Below, one piece after another: positions 1 to 6,376 of a stretch of 12,917 nt of DNA (positions are counted from its first letter, which is position 1; each line of letters opens with the position of its first letter). This DNA is from an uncultured Collinsella sp. (GTDB lineage Bacteria; Actinomycetota; Coriobacteriia; Coriobacteriales; Coriobacteriaceae), in NCBI GenBank assembly GCA_900550835.1, contig URTP01000047.1:1-12917 (forward strand), read 5' to 3'. The position numbers and the translations under genes were made by a program. The notes beneath the pieces are model-generated. The model worked only from the letters and a program-made list of their open reading frames with translations. It was not told the origin of the DNA and made no database searches.

Positions 1-186
1 TTGCTCGAGCCGCTGCTGATCAGCTGGGGCCTGGAGGAGTTCTCGATGAGCGCTCCGTCCATCCTGCGCGCCCGCAAGACCATCAGCCAGTGGACCAAGG
101 CCGAGTGCGACGAGCTCGCCGAGAAGGCGCTCGCCTGCAACACCGCTGCCGAGGTCAAGGCACTGCTCGAGTCCGCAGCTCGCTAA
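1..186 (+). CDS. ptsI: PTS enzyme I (phosphoenolpyruvate-protein phosphotransferase), C-terminal end only
   Basis: The reading frame is open from the first base and encodes the last 61 residues of enzyme I. This cytoplasmic enzyme transfers phosphate from PEP to HPr at the head of the sugar phosphotransferase system. The recognisable signature is WGLEEFSMSAPSILRAR, which matches the conserved G(L/I)xEFSMS segment of the PEP-binding TIM barrel near the C-terminus. The catalytic Cys region and the N-terminal phospho-His domain lie outside the window. The first TTG is an internal leucine codon, not a start. The next gene is a PfkB sugar-phosphate kinase 74 nt downstream in the same direction, with no clear U-tract terminator between them, so co-transcription is possible. 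Confidence in the family is high because the tail motif is very characteristic. Confidence 0.9.
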   Translation: MLEPLLISWGLEEFSMSAPSILRARKTISQWTKAECDELAEKALACNTAAEVKALLESAAR

Positions 187-203
187 TTTGGTATCAGAGG
201 TAA

Positions 204-233
204 CCGCGTGGTTGGAATGGGCCGGCCACGCGG
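204..233 (+). other. Intercistronic hairpin between ptsI and the first kinase
   Basis: The arms CCGCGTGG (204-211) and CCACGCGG (226-233) are perfectly complementary. The stem can extend inward by two G-T and two G-C pairs, leaving a 6-nt loop. No T-run follows, so it does not look like a standard intrinsic terminator. A role in mRNA processing, mRNA stability or partial attenuation between ptsI and the kinase is possible but is inference. Confidence 0.5.
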
Positions 234-260
234 CCCTCACATATACAGGGGGTACTGTAA

Positions 261-1193
261 ATGTTCTACACGCTAACCGCTAACCCGGCTGTCGACATGA
301 CGGTTTCGAGCTCTCCGCTCGAGCCCGACGAGAACGTCCGCACCGGCTCGGCCAGCTACACGGCTAACGGCAAGGGCCTCGACGTGTCCTTCGCCTTTAA
401 GAAGATGGGCGTCGACACCGTCGCGCTCGGTTTCTTCGCCGGCTTCACGGGCAAGTTCATCGTCGAGGAGGTCATGAACCTGGGTTGCCTCTGCCGCCCG
501 GTCTGGACCGACGGTATCACGCGCATCAACACCTACGTCAACGATGGCCAGCACGAGTACGGCATCCTGAACCCCGGTGCTCCGATCACGCCGCAGCACC
601 AGGAGGAGCTCTACAACATCCTGGACACCGCGGGCGACCTTGAGTGCCTGATCGTCTCCGGCTCCGTGCCTCCCAAAGCTACGCCCGACTTCCTGGCTCA
701 GGTCATGGAGCACGCTCAGGCCCGTGGCGCCGACGTCGTCTTGGACCTGTCCTCCGACAAGCTCAAGGAGCTCGCTCACAAGAAGCCGCTGCTCATTAAG
801 CCGAACCATCACGAGATGAAGGCTATCTTCGGCGTGCCGGTCGACACCGACGACGAGGTCCGCGTTGCCATGAAGCTGGCTCACGAGGCCGGCGTCCAGA
901 ACGTGCTGCTCACCCGTGGTAGCCGCGGTGACGCTTACTTCTCCAACGGCGAGGACATCTGGTATGCCAAGCGTGAGTTCAACATCAAGCTTGTCTCTTC
1001 CGTCTGCGCCGGCGACTGCACCCTCGCTGCGTTCCTGCACAAGTGGTACAGGGATCGCGACAACGTCGAGGAGGCCATGAAGCTCGCTATGGCCACCGGC
1101 GCCAACGTTGCTGAGTCCGTCGGCATCGGCGACTTTGGTCACGTCGACGAGTACAGCAAGCGCGTTGCTGTCCGCAAGCTCGATCGCAAGTAA
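261..1193 (+). CDS. fruK: PfkB-family sugar-phosphate kinase, 1-phosphofructokinase-like (copy 1)
   Basis: A 310-aa cytoplasmic kinase of the ribokinase/PfkB family, probably phosphorylating a sugar phosphate such as fructose 1-phosphate (FruK) or tagatose 6-phosphate (LacC). Motifs: NPAVD near residue 8, with the substrate-contacting Asp; NGKGLDVS (36-43), the family's GGKGxNV-type motif; SGSVPP (133-138); LLIKPNHHE (177-185); and the anion-hole/catalytic motif CAGD (249-252), with Asp252 the expected base. Oddities are Cys in place of the usual first Gly of GAGD, and TRGSRGDAYF at the nucleotide loop, one residue longer than in the second copy. The start is ATG, 8 nt after an AGGGGG ribosome-binding site at 246-252. 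It lies directly after ptsI, which fits handling of PTS-imported ketose, and an intrinsic terminator follows. Family assignment is firm; the substrate is not. Confidence 0.85.
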   Translation: MFYTLTANPAVDMTVSSSPLEPDENVRTGSASYTANGKGLDVSFAFKKMGVDTVALGFFAGFTGKFIVEEVMNLGCLCRPVWTDGITRINTYVNDGQHEYGILNPGAPITPQHQEELYNILDTAGDLECLIVSGSVPPKATPDFLAQVMEHAQARGADVVLDLSSDKLKELAHKKPLLIKPNHHEMKAIFGVPVDTDDEVRVAMKLAHEAGVQNVLLTRGSRGDAYFSNGEDIWYAKREFNIKLVSSVCAGDCTLAAFLHKWYRDRDNVEEAMKLAMATGANVAESVGIGDFGHVDEYSKRVAVRKLDRK

Positions 1194-1221
1194 GCGAAAC
1201 GCGACATATTCGTGCGCATGC

Positions 1222-1253
1222 GGCGCTCCGGTTTCGGCCGGGGCGCCTTTTTT
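1222..1253 (+). terminator. Intrinsic terminator after kinase copy 1
   Basis: A 10-bp stem, GGCGCTCCGG (1222-1231) with CCGGGGCGCC (1238-1247), has one T-G pair and a 6-nt loop and is followed directly by six T (1248-1253). It separates the first kinase from the second, which must therefore have its own promoter or depend on read-through. Confidence 0.92.
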
Positions 1254-1342
1254 GTTCCGCCATGGTGGAGAGGTGTCCTGCCGTACTTCATCGCTTCCAC
1301 ACCGTTCACCGAGTTGTTGTAGCCTTTTGCCGAAGCGTGGAA

Positions 1343-1348
1343 TATACT
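1343..1348 (+). promoter_or_regulatory. Possible -10 element for kinase copy 2
   Basis: TATACT matches five of six bases of the -10 consensus and lies 35 nt before the second kinase start, downstream of the first kinase's terminator. No good -35 lies at 16-18 bp spacing; the closest TTGTAG (1317-1322) is 20 bp away. This is a weak call that rests mostly on position. Confidence 0.3.
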
Positions 1349-1382
1349 TTCATTAACACGTTACTTCGTGAAAGGAACATTC

Positions 1383-2315
1383 ATGATTTACACGCTTACT
1401 GCAAATCCCGCTATTGACTACAACATCTCCTGCGATGGTCTGACCGCCAACACCGTTACCCGCACCCGTAACGCTGTCTACACCCCCAACGGCAAGGGTC
1501 TCAACGTTTCGTTTACGCTCGACCACTACGGCGTCGACACCACGATCCTGGGCTTCTTCGCCGGCTTCTCGGGTGAGTATATCGTTAAGGGCGCCGAGGC
1601 CCTGGGCGTGCCCGTCAAGCCCGTGTGGACTGACGGCATCACGCGTGTCAACGTGTTCCTCAACGCCGGTCCCGACACCGAGTACAACATGGTCAATGCC
1701 GGTGCCGCCATCAACGCTGCCAACGAGCAGGAGATGTTTGAGCTTATCGATTCGCTCGATGACATGACCTGCCTGGTTATCAGCGGCTCGCTGCCCCCCA
1801 ACACCTCCGATGGCTTCCTGGCAGAGGTCCTGCGTCGCGTGAAGGCGAAGGGCGCCGAGTTCGTGCTCGATATCTCGAGCCATCAGTTGGCCGACCTCAT
1901 TGCTATGGAGCCGCTCCTCATTAAGCCTAACGACGACGAGCTGCTCGACATCTTTGGCATTAAGGTGAGCGGTGGCGACGACGAGTCCGTCAAGGGCGCC
2001 ATGGCCGAGCTGCACGCCAAGGGCGCTAAGAATGTACTGCTGACGCTCGGCGGCGACGGCGCGTACTTCTCCAACGGCGAGCACATCTGGTTTGCCAACC
2101 GCACCTTCGACGTCAAGCTGCTGTCGACCGTCTGCGCGGGCGACTCCTCGCTGGCCGCCTTCCTTTCCGTGTGGCACGACGCCCCCGAGCGCGTCGAGGA
2201 TGCCCTGCGCCTCTCGATGGCCACCGGCGCCAACGTGGTCGAGTGCCCGGGTCTGGGCGATTTTGCCAAGGTCGATGAGTATCAGAAGGGTATTGCAATC
2301 CGTCAGGTTTGCTAG
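1383..2315 (+). CDS. fruK: PfkB-family sugar-phosphate kinase, 1-phosphofructokinase-like (copy 2)
   Basis: The second tandem PfkB kinase is also exactly 310 aa and is collinear with the first, so the pair is an ancient tandem duplication. Motifs: NPAID, PNGKGLNVS (35-43), SGSLPPN (134-140), LLIKPNDDE, TLGGDGAYFSNG (221-232) and CAGDSS (251-256) with catalytic Asp254. This copy has the more canonical nucleotide loop, and Ser rather than Cys after CAGD, so it is the better candidate for the housekeeping 1-phosphofructokinase. The start chosen is ATG 1383, because AAAGGA (1371-1376) sits 6 nt upstream; an in-frame GTG at 1368 would put that ribosome-binding site inside the gene. It is flanked by terminators and appears monocistronic. 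Fructose 1-phosphate is the likeliest substrate, with tagatose 6-phosphate as the alternative. Confidence 0.87.
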   Translation: MIYTLTANPAIDYNISCDGLTANTVTRTRNAVYTPNGKGLNVSFTLDHYGVDTTILGFFAGFSGEYIVKGAEALGVPVKPVWTDGITRVNVFLNAGPDTEYNMVNAGAAINAANEQEMFELIDSLDDMTCLVISGSLPPNTSDGFLAEVLRRVKAKGAEFVLDISSHQLADLIAMEPLLIKPNDDELLDIFGIKVSGGDDESVKGAMAELHAKGAKNVLLTLGGDGAYFSNGEHIWFANRTFDVKLLSTVCAGDSSLAAFLSVWHDAPERVEDALRLSMATGANVVECPGLGDFAKVDEYQKGIAIRQVC

Positions 2316-2348
2316 TTCCGGCACCTTGCCTGAATAGTTTAATTATTT

Positions 2349-2386
2349 CGCATCCGTCTTAGACCAGGACGGATGCGTTTTTGTTT
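2349..2386 (+). terminator. Intrinsic terminator after kinase copy 2
   Basis: A perfect 10-bp stem, CGCATCCGTC (2349-2358) with GACGGATGCG (2368-2377), has a 9-nt loop and is followed by TTTTTGTTT. It ends the kinase transcript ahead of cca. Confidence 0.93.
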
Positions 2387-2419
2387 ATCGGACTTGCGTG
2401 TGCAGTGGAGGCTGTTTCT

Positions 2420-2428
2420 TGCTAGACT
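2420..2428 (+). promoter_or_regulatory. Possible extended -10 promoter for cca
   Basis: TGCTAGACT fits the extended -10 form TGnTAnnnT and lies about 50 nt before the cca start, after the preceding terminator. No convincing -35 is present. This is a position-based call only. Confidence 0.3.
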
Positions 2429-2479
2429 TCTTGCAGACGCAATCGATAGCCAATTTGATAGTCGCAGGAGGCCATAGGC

Positions 2480-3874
2480 ATGTGCAATGTTTCGCTCAAC
2501 GGTACGCAGCCGACCGATGCCTCTATCCGTGTCCTGCGTGCGCTTGAGGCAGCAGGTCTTGAGGCTTGGTACGTGGGCGGTTGGGTACGTGATGCCCTGA
2601 TGGGACGCCCCAGCCACGATGTTGACATGTGCTGCAGCGGCCTGTGGCAGGAGTCCAAAGAGGCGCTCGAAGCGGCTGATATTGCCGTGGTTGAGTCGGG
2701 CATAAAATTTGGCGGCATCACGGCTATTTGCGATGATGAGCGCATTGAGGTCACCACCTACCGCCTAGACGGCTTTTACACCGACGGCCGCCATCCCCAG
2801 AGTGTGGAGCGTGCGGCGTCGCTTGAGGACGATCTGGCGCGTCGTGACTATACCGTTAACGCTATGGCCTGGCATCCCGAGCGTGGTCTTGTCGACCGCT
2901 ACGATGGTCAGGGCGACCTAGACCGCAAGCTCATCCGCGCCGTTGGAGATCCCAAGCGTCGTTTTAACGAGGACGCGCTTCGCATGCTGCGCGCGGTGCG
3001 TTTTGCCTGCCGTCTGGATTTTATGATCGAGCCTAAGACTAAACAGGCGCTTGCCGAGTGCGCGCCGCTGCTCGATGCTGTGGCGCGCGAGCGCGTGGGC
3101 ATTGAGCTCGAGGGTATCCTTTCGACCGGCCACGGGGGAGACGCCATGCTGCGCTACCCCGAGCTCATCTGCGCCGCCGTGCCCGAGTTGGCAGCGGGTC
3201 GCGGGTTTGATCAGCGCAGCGTCTATCATGCGTTTAACGTTTACGAGCATATCGCCCGTGTGCTGACGGTGGCGGGGGAGTTGGCGCTGTGCGACGGCTT
3301 TACACCCTCAATGAGCCTAATGTGGGCGGCGTTTTTGCACGACGTTTCCAAGCCCGATTGCTTTACGGTCGACCATGCGGGCAGCGGCCACTTTTACGGT
3401 CACCCCGAGCTCGGGGCCAAGAAGGCGCGCGCCATCATGGATCGCTTGGCGCTTTCGCACGACTTGGTCCGCGACGTGTGCCTGCTCATTAAGTACCACG
3501 ACAAGCCGCTGCGCCCCGAGCGCTCCTGCCTGCTCAATATGATGCGCTTGCTTTCGGGCGAGGGCGTTGATACGCCGCGCCTGATGGACGAGCTTATGGA
3601 CCTTAAGCGTGCCGACACGCTGGGCAAGGCGCCGTCGTGCTTCTATTACGTCGAGACGATCGAAGAGATGCGCTCACTCGCCCATGATTTGTTGGAGGCG
3701 GGGGAGCCCTATTCGCTCAAGATGCTTGCTATCAACGGCGGCGACTTGATTCGTGCCGGTGTGAAGCCGGGGCCCGAGCTAGGCCAGCTACTCAACGCCG
3801 CCCTCGAAGCCGTTATCGAGGACAACATCCCCAACGATCGCGAAACCCTTTTGGTTCATCTCAACTTGAATTAG
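2480..3874 (+). CDS. cca: CCA tRNA nucleotidyltransferase with HD domain
   Basis: A 464-aa class II nucleotidyltransferase that adds or repairs the 3'-CCA of tRNAs in the cytoplasm. The N-terminal catalytic head shows YVGGWVRDALMGR (31-43) and the metal-binding DVD (47-49). YTVNAMAWH (124-132) and the RRFNEDALRMLRAVRFA block (160-176) are the conserved nucleotide-recognition and neck motifs. A C-terminal HD phosphohydrolase-type domain carries LHDVSK (286-291), H308, and H340-D341, and the protein ends with the usual GGDLIRAGVKPGPELG helix. Length is typical of HD-containing family members. ATG 2480 is preceded at 8 nt by a strong AGGAGG (2466-2471). The next transcript is a tRNA-Glu gene whose CCA is genome-encoded, so for that tRNA this enzyme would act in repair. 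A poly(A) polymerase is an alternative in this superfamily, but the HD tail favours Cca. Confidence 0.93.
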   Translation: MCNVSLNGTQPTDASIRVLRALEAAGLEAWYVGGWVRDALMGRPSHDVDMCCSGLWQESKEALEAADIAVVESGIKFGGITAICDDERIEVTTYRLDGFYTDGRHPQSVERAASLEDDLARRDYTVNAMAWHPERGLVDRYDGQGDLDRKLIRAVGDPKRRFNEDALRMLRAVRFACRLDFMIEPKTKQALAECAPLLDAVARERVGIELEGILSTGHGGDAMLRYPELICAAVPELAAGRGFDQRSVYHAFNVYEHIARVLTVAGELALCDGFTPSMSLMWAAFLHDVSKPDCFTVDHAGSGHFYGHPELGAKKARAIMDRLALSHDLVRDVCLLIKYHDKPLRPERSCLLNMMRLLSGEGVDTPRLMDELMDLKRADTLGKAPSCFYYVETIEEMRSLAHDLLEAGEPYSLKMLAINGGDLIRAGVKPGPELGQLLNAALEAVIEDNIPNDRETLLVHLNLN

Positions 3875-3938
3875 CTAATTAGTTGACCTGCGCGTTCCAT
3901 AACCTGTCGACAATTTTTCGGCAATTTGGAATTTCTTC

Positions 3939-3967
3939 TTGCGCTGATGTTTTTTGTCCCGTAATAT
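3939..3967 (+). promoter_or_regulatory. Sigma-70-type promoter of the tRNA-Glu gene
   Basis: TTGCGC (3939-3944) and TAATAT (3962-3967) are separated by exactly 17 bp. The predicted start near 3974 gives a leader of about 28 nt before the tRNA. Placement in an otherwise AT-richer gap immediately before the tRNA supports it. Confidence 0.7.
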
Positions 3968-4001
3968 ATTTCCTCGCAGCACGGCAGTGCAGATGTCATG
4001 T

Positions 4002-4078
4002 GGCCCGTTCGTCTAGCGGTTTAGGACGCCGCCCTCTCAAGGCGGAGATCACCAGTTCGAATCTGGTACGGGCTACCA
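4002..4078 (+). tRNA. tRNA-Glu, anticodon CTC, CCA encoded
   Basis: A full cloverleaf can be drawn. The acceptor is GGCCCGT (4002-4008) with ACGGGCT (4068-4074). The D stem is GTCT/GGAC (4011-4014/4024-4027). The anticodon stem is CCGCC/GGCGG (4029-4033/4041-4045) with loop CTCTCAA. The T stem is ACCAG/CTGGT with loop TTCGAAT. The anticodon CTC (4036-4038) reads GAG codons, and the sequence follows the bacterial tRNA-Glu pattern in the D loop and anticodon arm. The discriminator is A4075 and the CCA is encoded at 4076-4078. The first acceptor pair is G-T. Confidence 0.95.
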
Positions 4079-4088
4079 CGCATCTGAT

Positions 4089-4120
4089 ACCCGGTCTTTC
4101 CACGGAAGGCCGGGTTTTTT
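4089..4120 (+). terminator. Intrinsic terminator of the tRNA-Glu transcript
   Basis: The stem from ACCCGGTCTTTC (4089-4100) to GGAAGGCCGGGT (4104-4115) has two G-T pairs and a 3-nt loop and runs into TTTTTT (4115-4120). Together with the promoter it makes the tRNA a single-gene transcript. Confidence 0.92.
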
Positions 4121-4189
4121 ATTATCAAACAACTGTCTGTCATTCCCGTTTGAACAAGAGCTTTGCGTTCTGCTTATGGCCCTTACGGG

Positions 4190-4195
4190 TACAAT
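4190..4195 (+). promoter_or_regulatory. Possible -10 element for the UPF0104 membrane protein
   Basis: TACAAT matches five of six -10 consensus bases, 33 nt before the ATG and downstream of the tRNA terminator. The -35 region at correct spacing is poor, and TTGCGT at 4163-4168 is 21 bp away. Weak call. Confidence 0.35.
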
Positions 4196-4228
4196 AACCA
4201 AGATATTTTGACTGTTAGAAGGAGTCTC

Positions 4229-5536
4229 ATGACGGAGTCCTCTCAGCATGCGTCCAAGCCCCAGGTCGAGGTTGAGGCCTCGGGCGGCGATGACAATAAG
4301 AGCGCACGCCGCGGCGCAATCTTTATCGGCGTTGTGCTGGTGGGTTATATCGTCTATCTGGTGGTAACCGGGCAGATGGGGCAGTTCTGGGCTGCTATGT
4401 CGAGCGTCCAGGCGCCCTGGCTCCTCGCTGCATGCTTCTGCATGTTTCTATACCTCTTTTTTGGTATCGTGGCGTACGCGATTGCCGTTTGGCTCGACCC
4501 CAATTCGCCCGTCGGTATCCGCGACCTCATTTCGGTCGAGGCGAGTGGCATCTTCTTTGGTAATCTGACACCCATGATGATGGGCTCTACGCCTGCCCAG
4601 ATCTACCGCCTGACCAAAGCGGGCCAAAATGTCGGCGAGGCCGGCGCCACGCAGTTCACGCGTTTTATCGTGTATCAGTTTGGCCTTGTTGCCTGGGGCG
4701 CTATCCTATTGCTTGCTCGCATGCCGTTTTTTGCCGAGCGCTATGGCGACATGACGCTGCTGTGCGTCTTTAGTTTTGGCGGCCACTGCTGCATCTTGCT
4801 TGGTATCTTCGCCGTCGCGCTCATGCCTAAGACCGTCACGCGCGTCGCCCATTGCATCATCAATTGGCTCGAGCGCATAGGTGTCTCGGCCACTAAGATC
4901 GAGGGATGGCGCACGTTTGTCGACGGCGAGATCTACTCCTTCTCCGAGAAGTTCAAGCTTTCGGCCGGACATTTTTCTTCCATGCTGCTCACCGTGTTTA
5001 TCACCATGCTGCAGCTCGCGTTTTTCTATCTGGTTCCATATTTCCTGATGCTTGCTTTTGGCCACCACGAGGTCGACTTTTTTTCGGTCATGGCCGCGAG
5101 CGCCTTTGTCCAGCTGCTGAGCTCTGCGGTTCCCTTGCCCGGTGGAACTGGTGGCGCTGAGGGCGGCTTTGCATTGTTCTTGGGTCATTTCTTTGGGTCG
5201 GCTTCGACCGCCGGCTATCTGCTGTGGCGCCTCATTACATTTATTGCGCCGACCATTTTGGCTGCGCCCCTGCTGGGCCTTAAGAGCGCCCACAACGAGA
5301 GCATCCATGCGCGCTGGGATCGCGTGATGCGCAAGCTCGGCCGCGAGCCTCAGACGCCCTCTGCGCCCACTAAGCCGCACCCCACGAATGCTGTTACCGT
5401 TGATCCCAGGAAGCACGCTCAGAAGGCTTCTGGGACCGCTAAGCCGGCTCATAAAGCCTATGTGCGCCAGACGGGCGACGGTATCCGCGTATCTCCGTCG
5501 GCGCTCAATAAGAAGAAGCACCCTAAGTCGCGGTAG
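4229..5536 (+). CDS. UPF0104 / lysylphosphatidylglycerol-synthase TM-region family membrane protein
   Basis: A 435-aa polytopic membrane protein resembling the flippase-like N-terminal half of MprF/LPG synthase (YbhN/UPF0104 type), without the C-terminal aminoacyl-transferase domain. Hydrophobic segments begin near residues 30, 66, 150, 178, 252 and 288, with more up to about 350. Family-type motifs are FFGNLTPMMMGSTPAQIYR (109-127) and PLPGGTGGAEGGF (302-314). The family is linked to lipid or polyisoprenoid transbilayer handling; the exact substrate cannot be read from sequence. A hydrophilic, Lys/Pro-rich tail (about 355-435) that ends KKKHPKSR is predicted to be cytoplasmic and is unusual in length. 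The start at ATG 4229 follows AGAAGGAG closely; the longer frame starting at 4163 runs back across the leader and lacks a ribosome-binding site. The TetR-type gene lies 116 nt downstream. Confidence 0.82.
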   Translation: MTESSQHASKPQVEVEASGGDDNKSARRGAIFIGVVLVGYIVYLVVTGQMGQFWAAMSSVQAPWLLAACFCMFLYLFFGIVAYAIAVWLDPNSPVGIRDLISVEASGIFFGNLTPMMMGSTPAQIYRLTKAGQNVGEAGATQFTRFIVYQFGLVAWGAILLLARMPFFAERYGDMTLLCVFSFGGHCCILLGIFAVALMPKTVTRVAHCIINWLERIGVSATKIEGWRTFVDGEIYSFSEKFKLSAGHFSSMLLTVFITMLQLAFFYLVPYFLMLAFGHHEVDFFSVMAASAFVQLLSSAVPLPGGTGGAEGGFALFLGHFFGSASTAGYLLWRLITFIAPTILAAPLLGLKSAHNESIHARWDRVMRKLGREPQTPSAPTKPHPTNAVTVDPRKHAQKASGTAKPAHKAYVRQTGDGIRVSPSALNKKKHPKSR

Positions 5537-5585
5537 GGCAGTCGTGCGTTCTTCATGATGCGGGGCATATTTGAGCTGTATGGGG

Positions 5586-5609
5586 GATAATCCTCTTACG
5601 TAGATTATC
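5586..5609 (+). promoter_or_regulatory. Inverted repeat, candidate operator for the TetR-type regulator
   Basis: Perfect 7-bp arms, GATAATC (5586-5592) and GATTATC (5603-5609), are separated by 10 bp. The repeat lies 43 nt upstream of the TetR-type start. The left arm contains GATAAT, a possible -10, so repressor binding could block transcription. TetR proteins often bind such palindromes in their own promoters; binding here is inference. Confidence 0.45.
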
Positions 5610-5652
5610 TCTCATCTGTTGATGAATGCTCGCATATCGAAGGGACACACCC

Positions 5653-6264
5653 ATGGCCACCAGTAAACCGCGTATTGATCGCCGTATCGTTCGCAGCCGC
5701 AATGCCATCCTTTCCGCTTTTGAGCGCTTGCTCATGGAAAAGCCGCTGGCAGACATTACGGTGAGTGCCATCGCGCGCGAGGCCAATGTCGACCGTAAAA
5801 CCTTCTACGTGCACTTTGGTACGGTTGATGGCTTGCTCGATGCCATTGCCGTCGATGTGGTGGAGATGATTGTCGACTCGGTCGAGAAAACGCTTGCTTC
5901 CATGGACGGTGACACCAACGAGCGCGCCCTGGGCGCGGCGGCGACCTTCTTTAAAACCGTTAACGAGGCGCTGTGCAACAACCTGGTGCTCAATCGTCAG
6001 CTGATCGAGAACATTCCGCTCGATGATTTTATGGCTCGTCTTCGTGCGCCGCTCGAGCACGAGATTGCCGAGCGCGATCTGCTGCCCCACGGTCTCAAGG
6101 ACGAGATGTTCGACTACTATCTGGCGTTTTTGCTGTCGGGTATTATCGGAATCTATCGCACGTGGGCCCTGTCTGATGGCTCGGTTCCTATCGAGCGTGT
6201 CTCGGAGGTTGCTAATAATCTGACGTTGAGCGGTCTTTCGAGTTTGGAATCTCGCTTGGATTAG
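5653..6264 (+). CDS. TetR/AcrR-family transcriptional regulator
   Basis: A 203-aa DNA-binding regulator. Residues about 12-58 form the TetR helix-turn-helix: RNAILSAFERLLMEKP, then ITVSAIAREANVDRKTFYVHF, with the recognition helix around VDRKTFYVHF (46-55). The C-terminal ligand/dimer region (about 65-203) is all-helical in appearance and has the FDYYLAFLLSGIIGIYRTW segment typical of one TetR C-terminal subfamily; no ligand can be named. ATG 5653 is chosen because GAAGGG (5639-5644) lies 8 nt upstream, whereas the in-frame ATG at 5626 has no ribosome-binding site. An inverted repeat in the promoter region suggests autoregulation. The UPF0104 gene upstream is a possible target. The gene ends directly against an IS remnant. 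Confidence 0.9.
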   Translation: MATSKPRIDRRIVRSRNAILSAFERLLMEKPLADITVSAIAREANVDRKTFYVHFGTVDGLLDAIAVDVVEMIVDSVEKTLASMDGDTNERALGAAATFFKTVNEALCNNLVLNRQLIENIPLDDFMARLRAPLEHEIAERDLLPHGLKDEMFDYYLAFLLSGIIGIYRTWALSDGSVPIERVSEVANNLTLSGLSSLESRLD

Positions 6265-6266
6265 GT

Positions 6267-6359
6267 CTAGTTGGGCTCGTCGGCGTGGAAATTCCTGTTC
6301 ACGAGGTTCTCCGGCGCCTTGTAGACCTCGCCGGCGTAGGAGCTGTAGCCTGAGGATCC
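6267..6359 (-). pseudogene. Remnant of an IS3-family transposase (orfB) gene
   Basis: Read on the - strand, this stretch encodes about 31 residues including YSSYAGEVYKAPENLVNRNF followed by HADEPN, ending at TAG (6267-6269). Y-S-S-Y-x-G-x-(V/I) followed by A/P-x-N-L-(V/L)-x-R-x-F-x-A-x-x-P-N is the linker that precedes the DDE integrase core (W-[LV]-T-D-I-T-E-F) in IS3-type OrfB proteins. Here the core is missing downstream, and a TAA at 6360-6362 closes the frame upstream. No start codon, terminal repeats or target duplication were identified. It lies exactly between the core genes and the tetrapyrrole locus. This is recognised from memory of the family, not by search. Confidence 0.65.
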
Positions 6360-6376
6360 TTAAAAGAAAGTCCAGT

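Noticed and set aside
273..1142. 289-aa open frame antisense to kinase copy 1
   Set aside because: Shadow frame of a clear PfkB gene on the other strand; the product has no recognisable domain and shows the Val/Gly/Asp-rich look of antisense GC-rich coding DNA.
1353..2324. 323-aa open frame antisense to kinase copy 2
   Set aside because: Same shadow effect over the second PfkB gene; no ribosome-binding site or known motif.
3869..3880. 12-bp palindrome AATTAGCTAATT at the end of cca
   Set aside because: Short AT-rich self-complementary sequence overlapping the stop codon; no T-run or partner site to support a terminator or operator.
4163..4228. N-terminal 22-codon extension of the UPF0104 protein
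   Set aside because: It overlaps the likely promoter and leader and lacks a ribosome-binding site; ATG 4229 follows AGAAGGAG.
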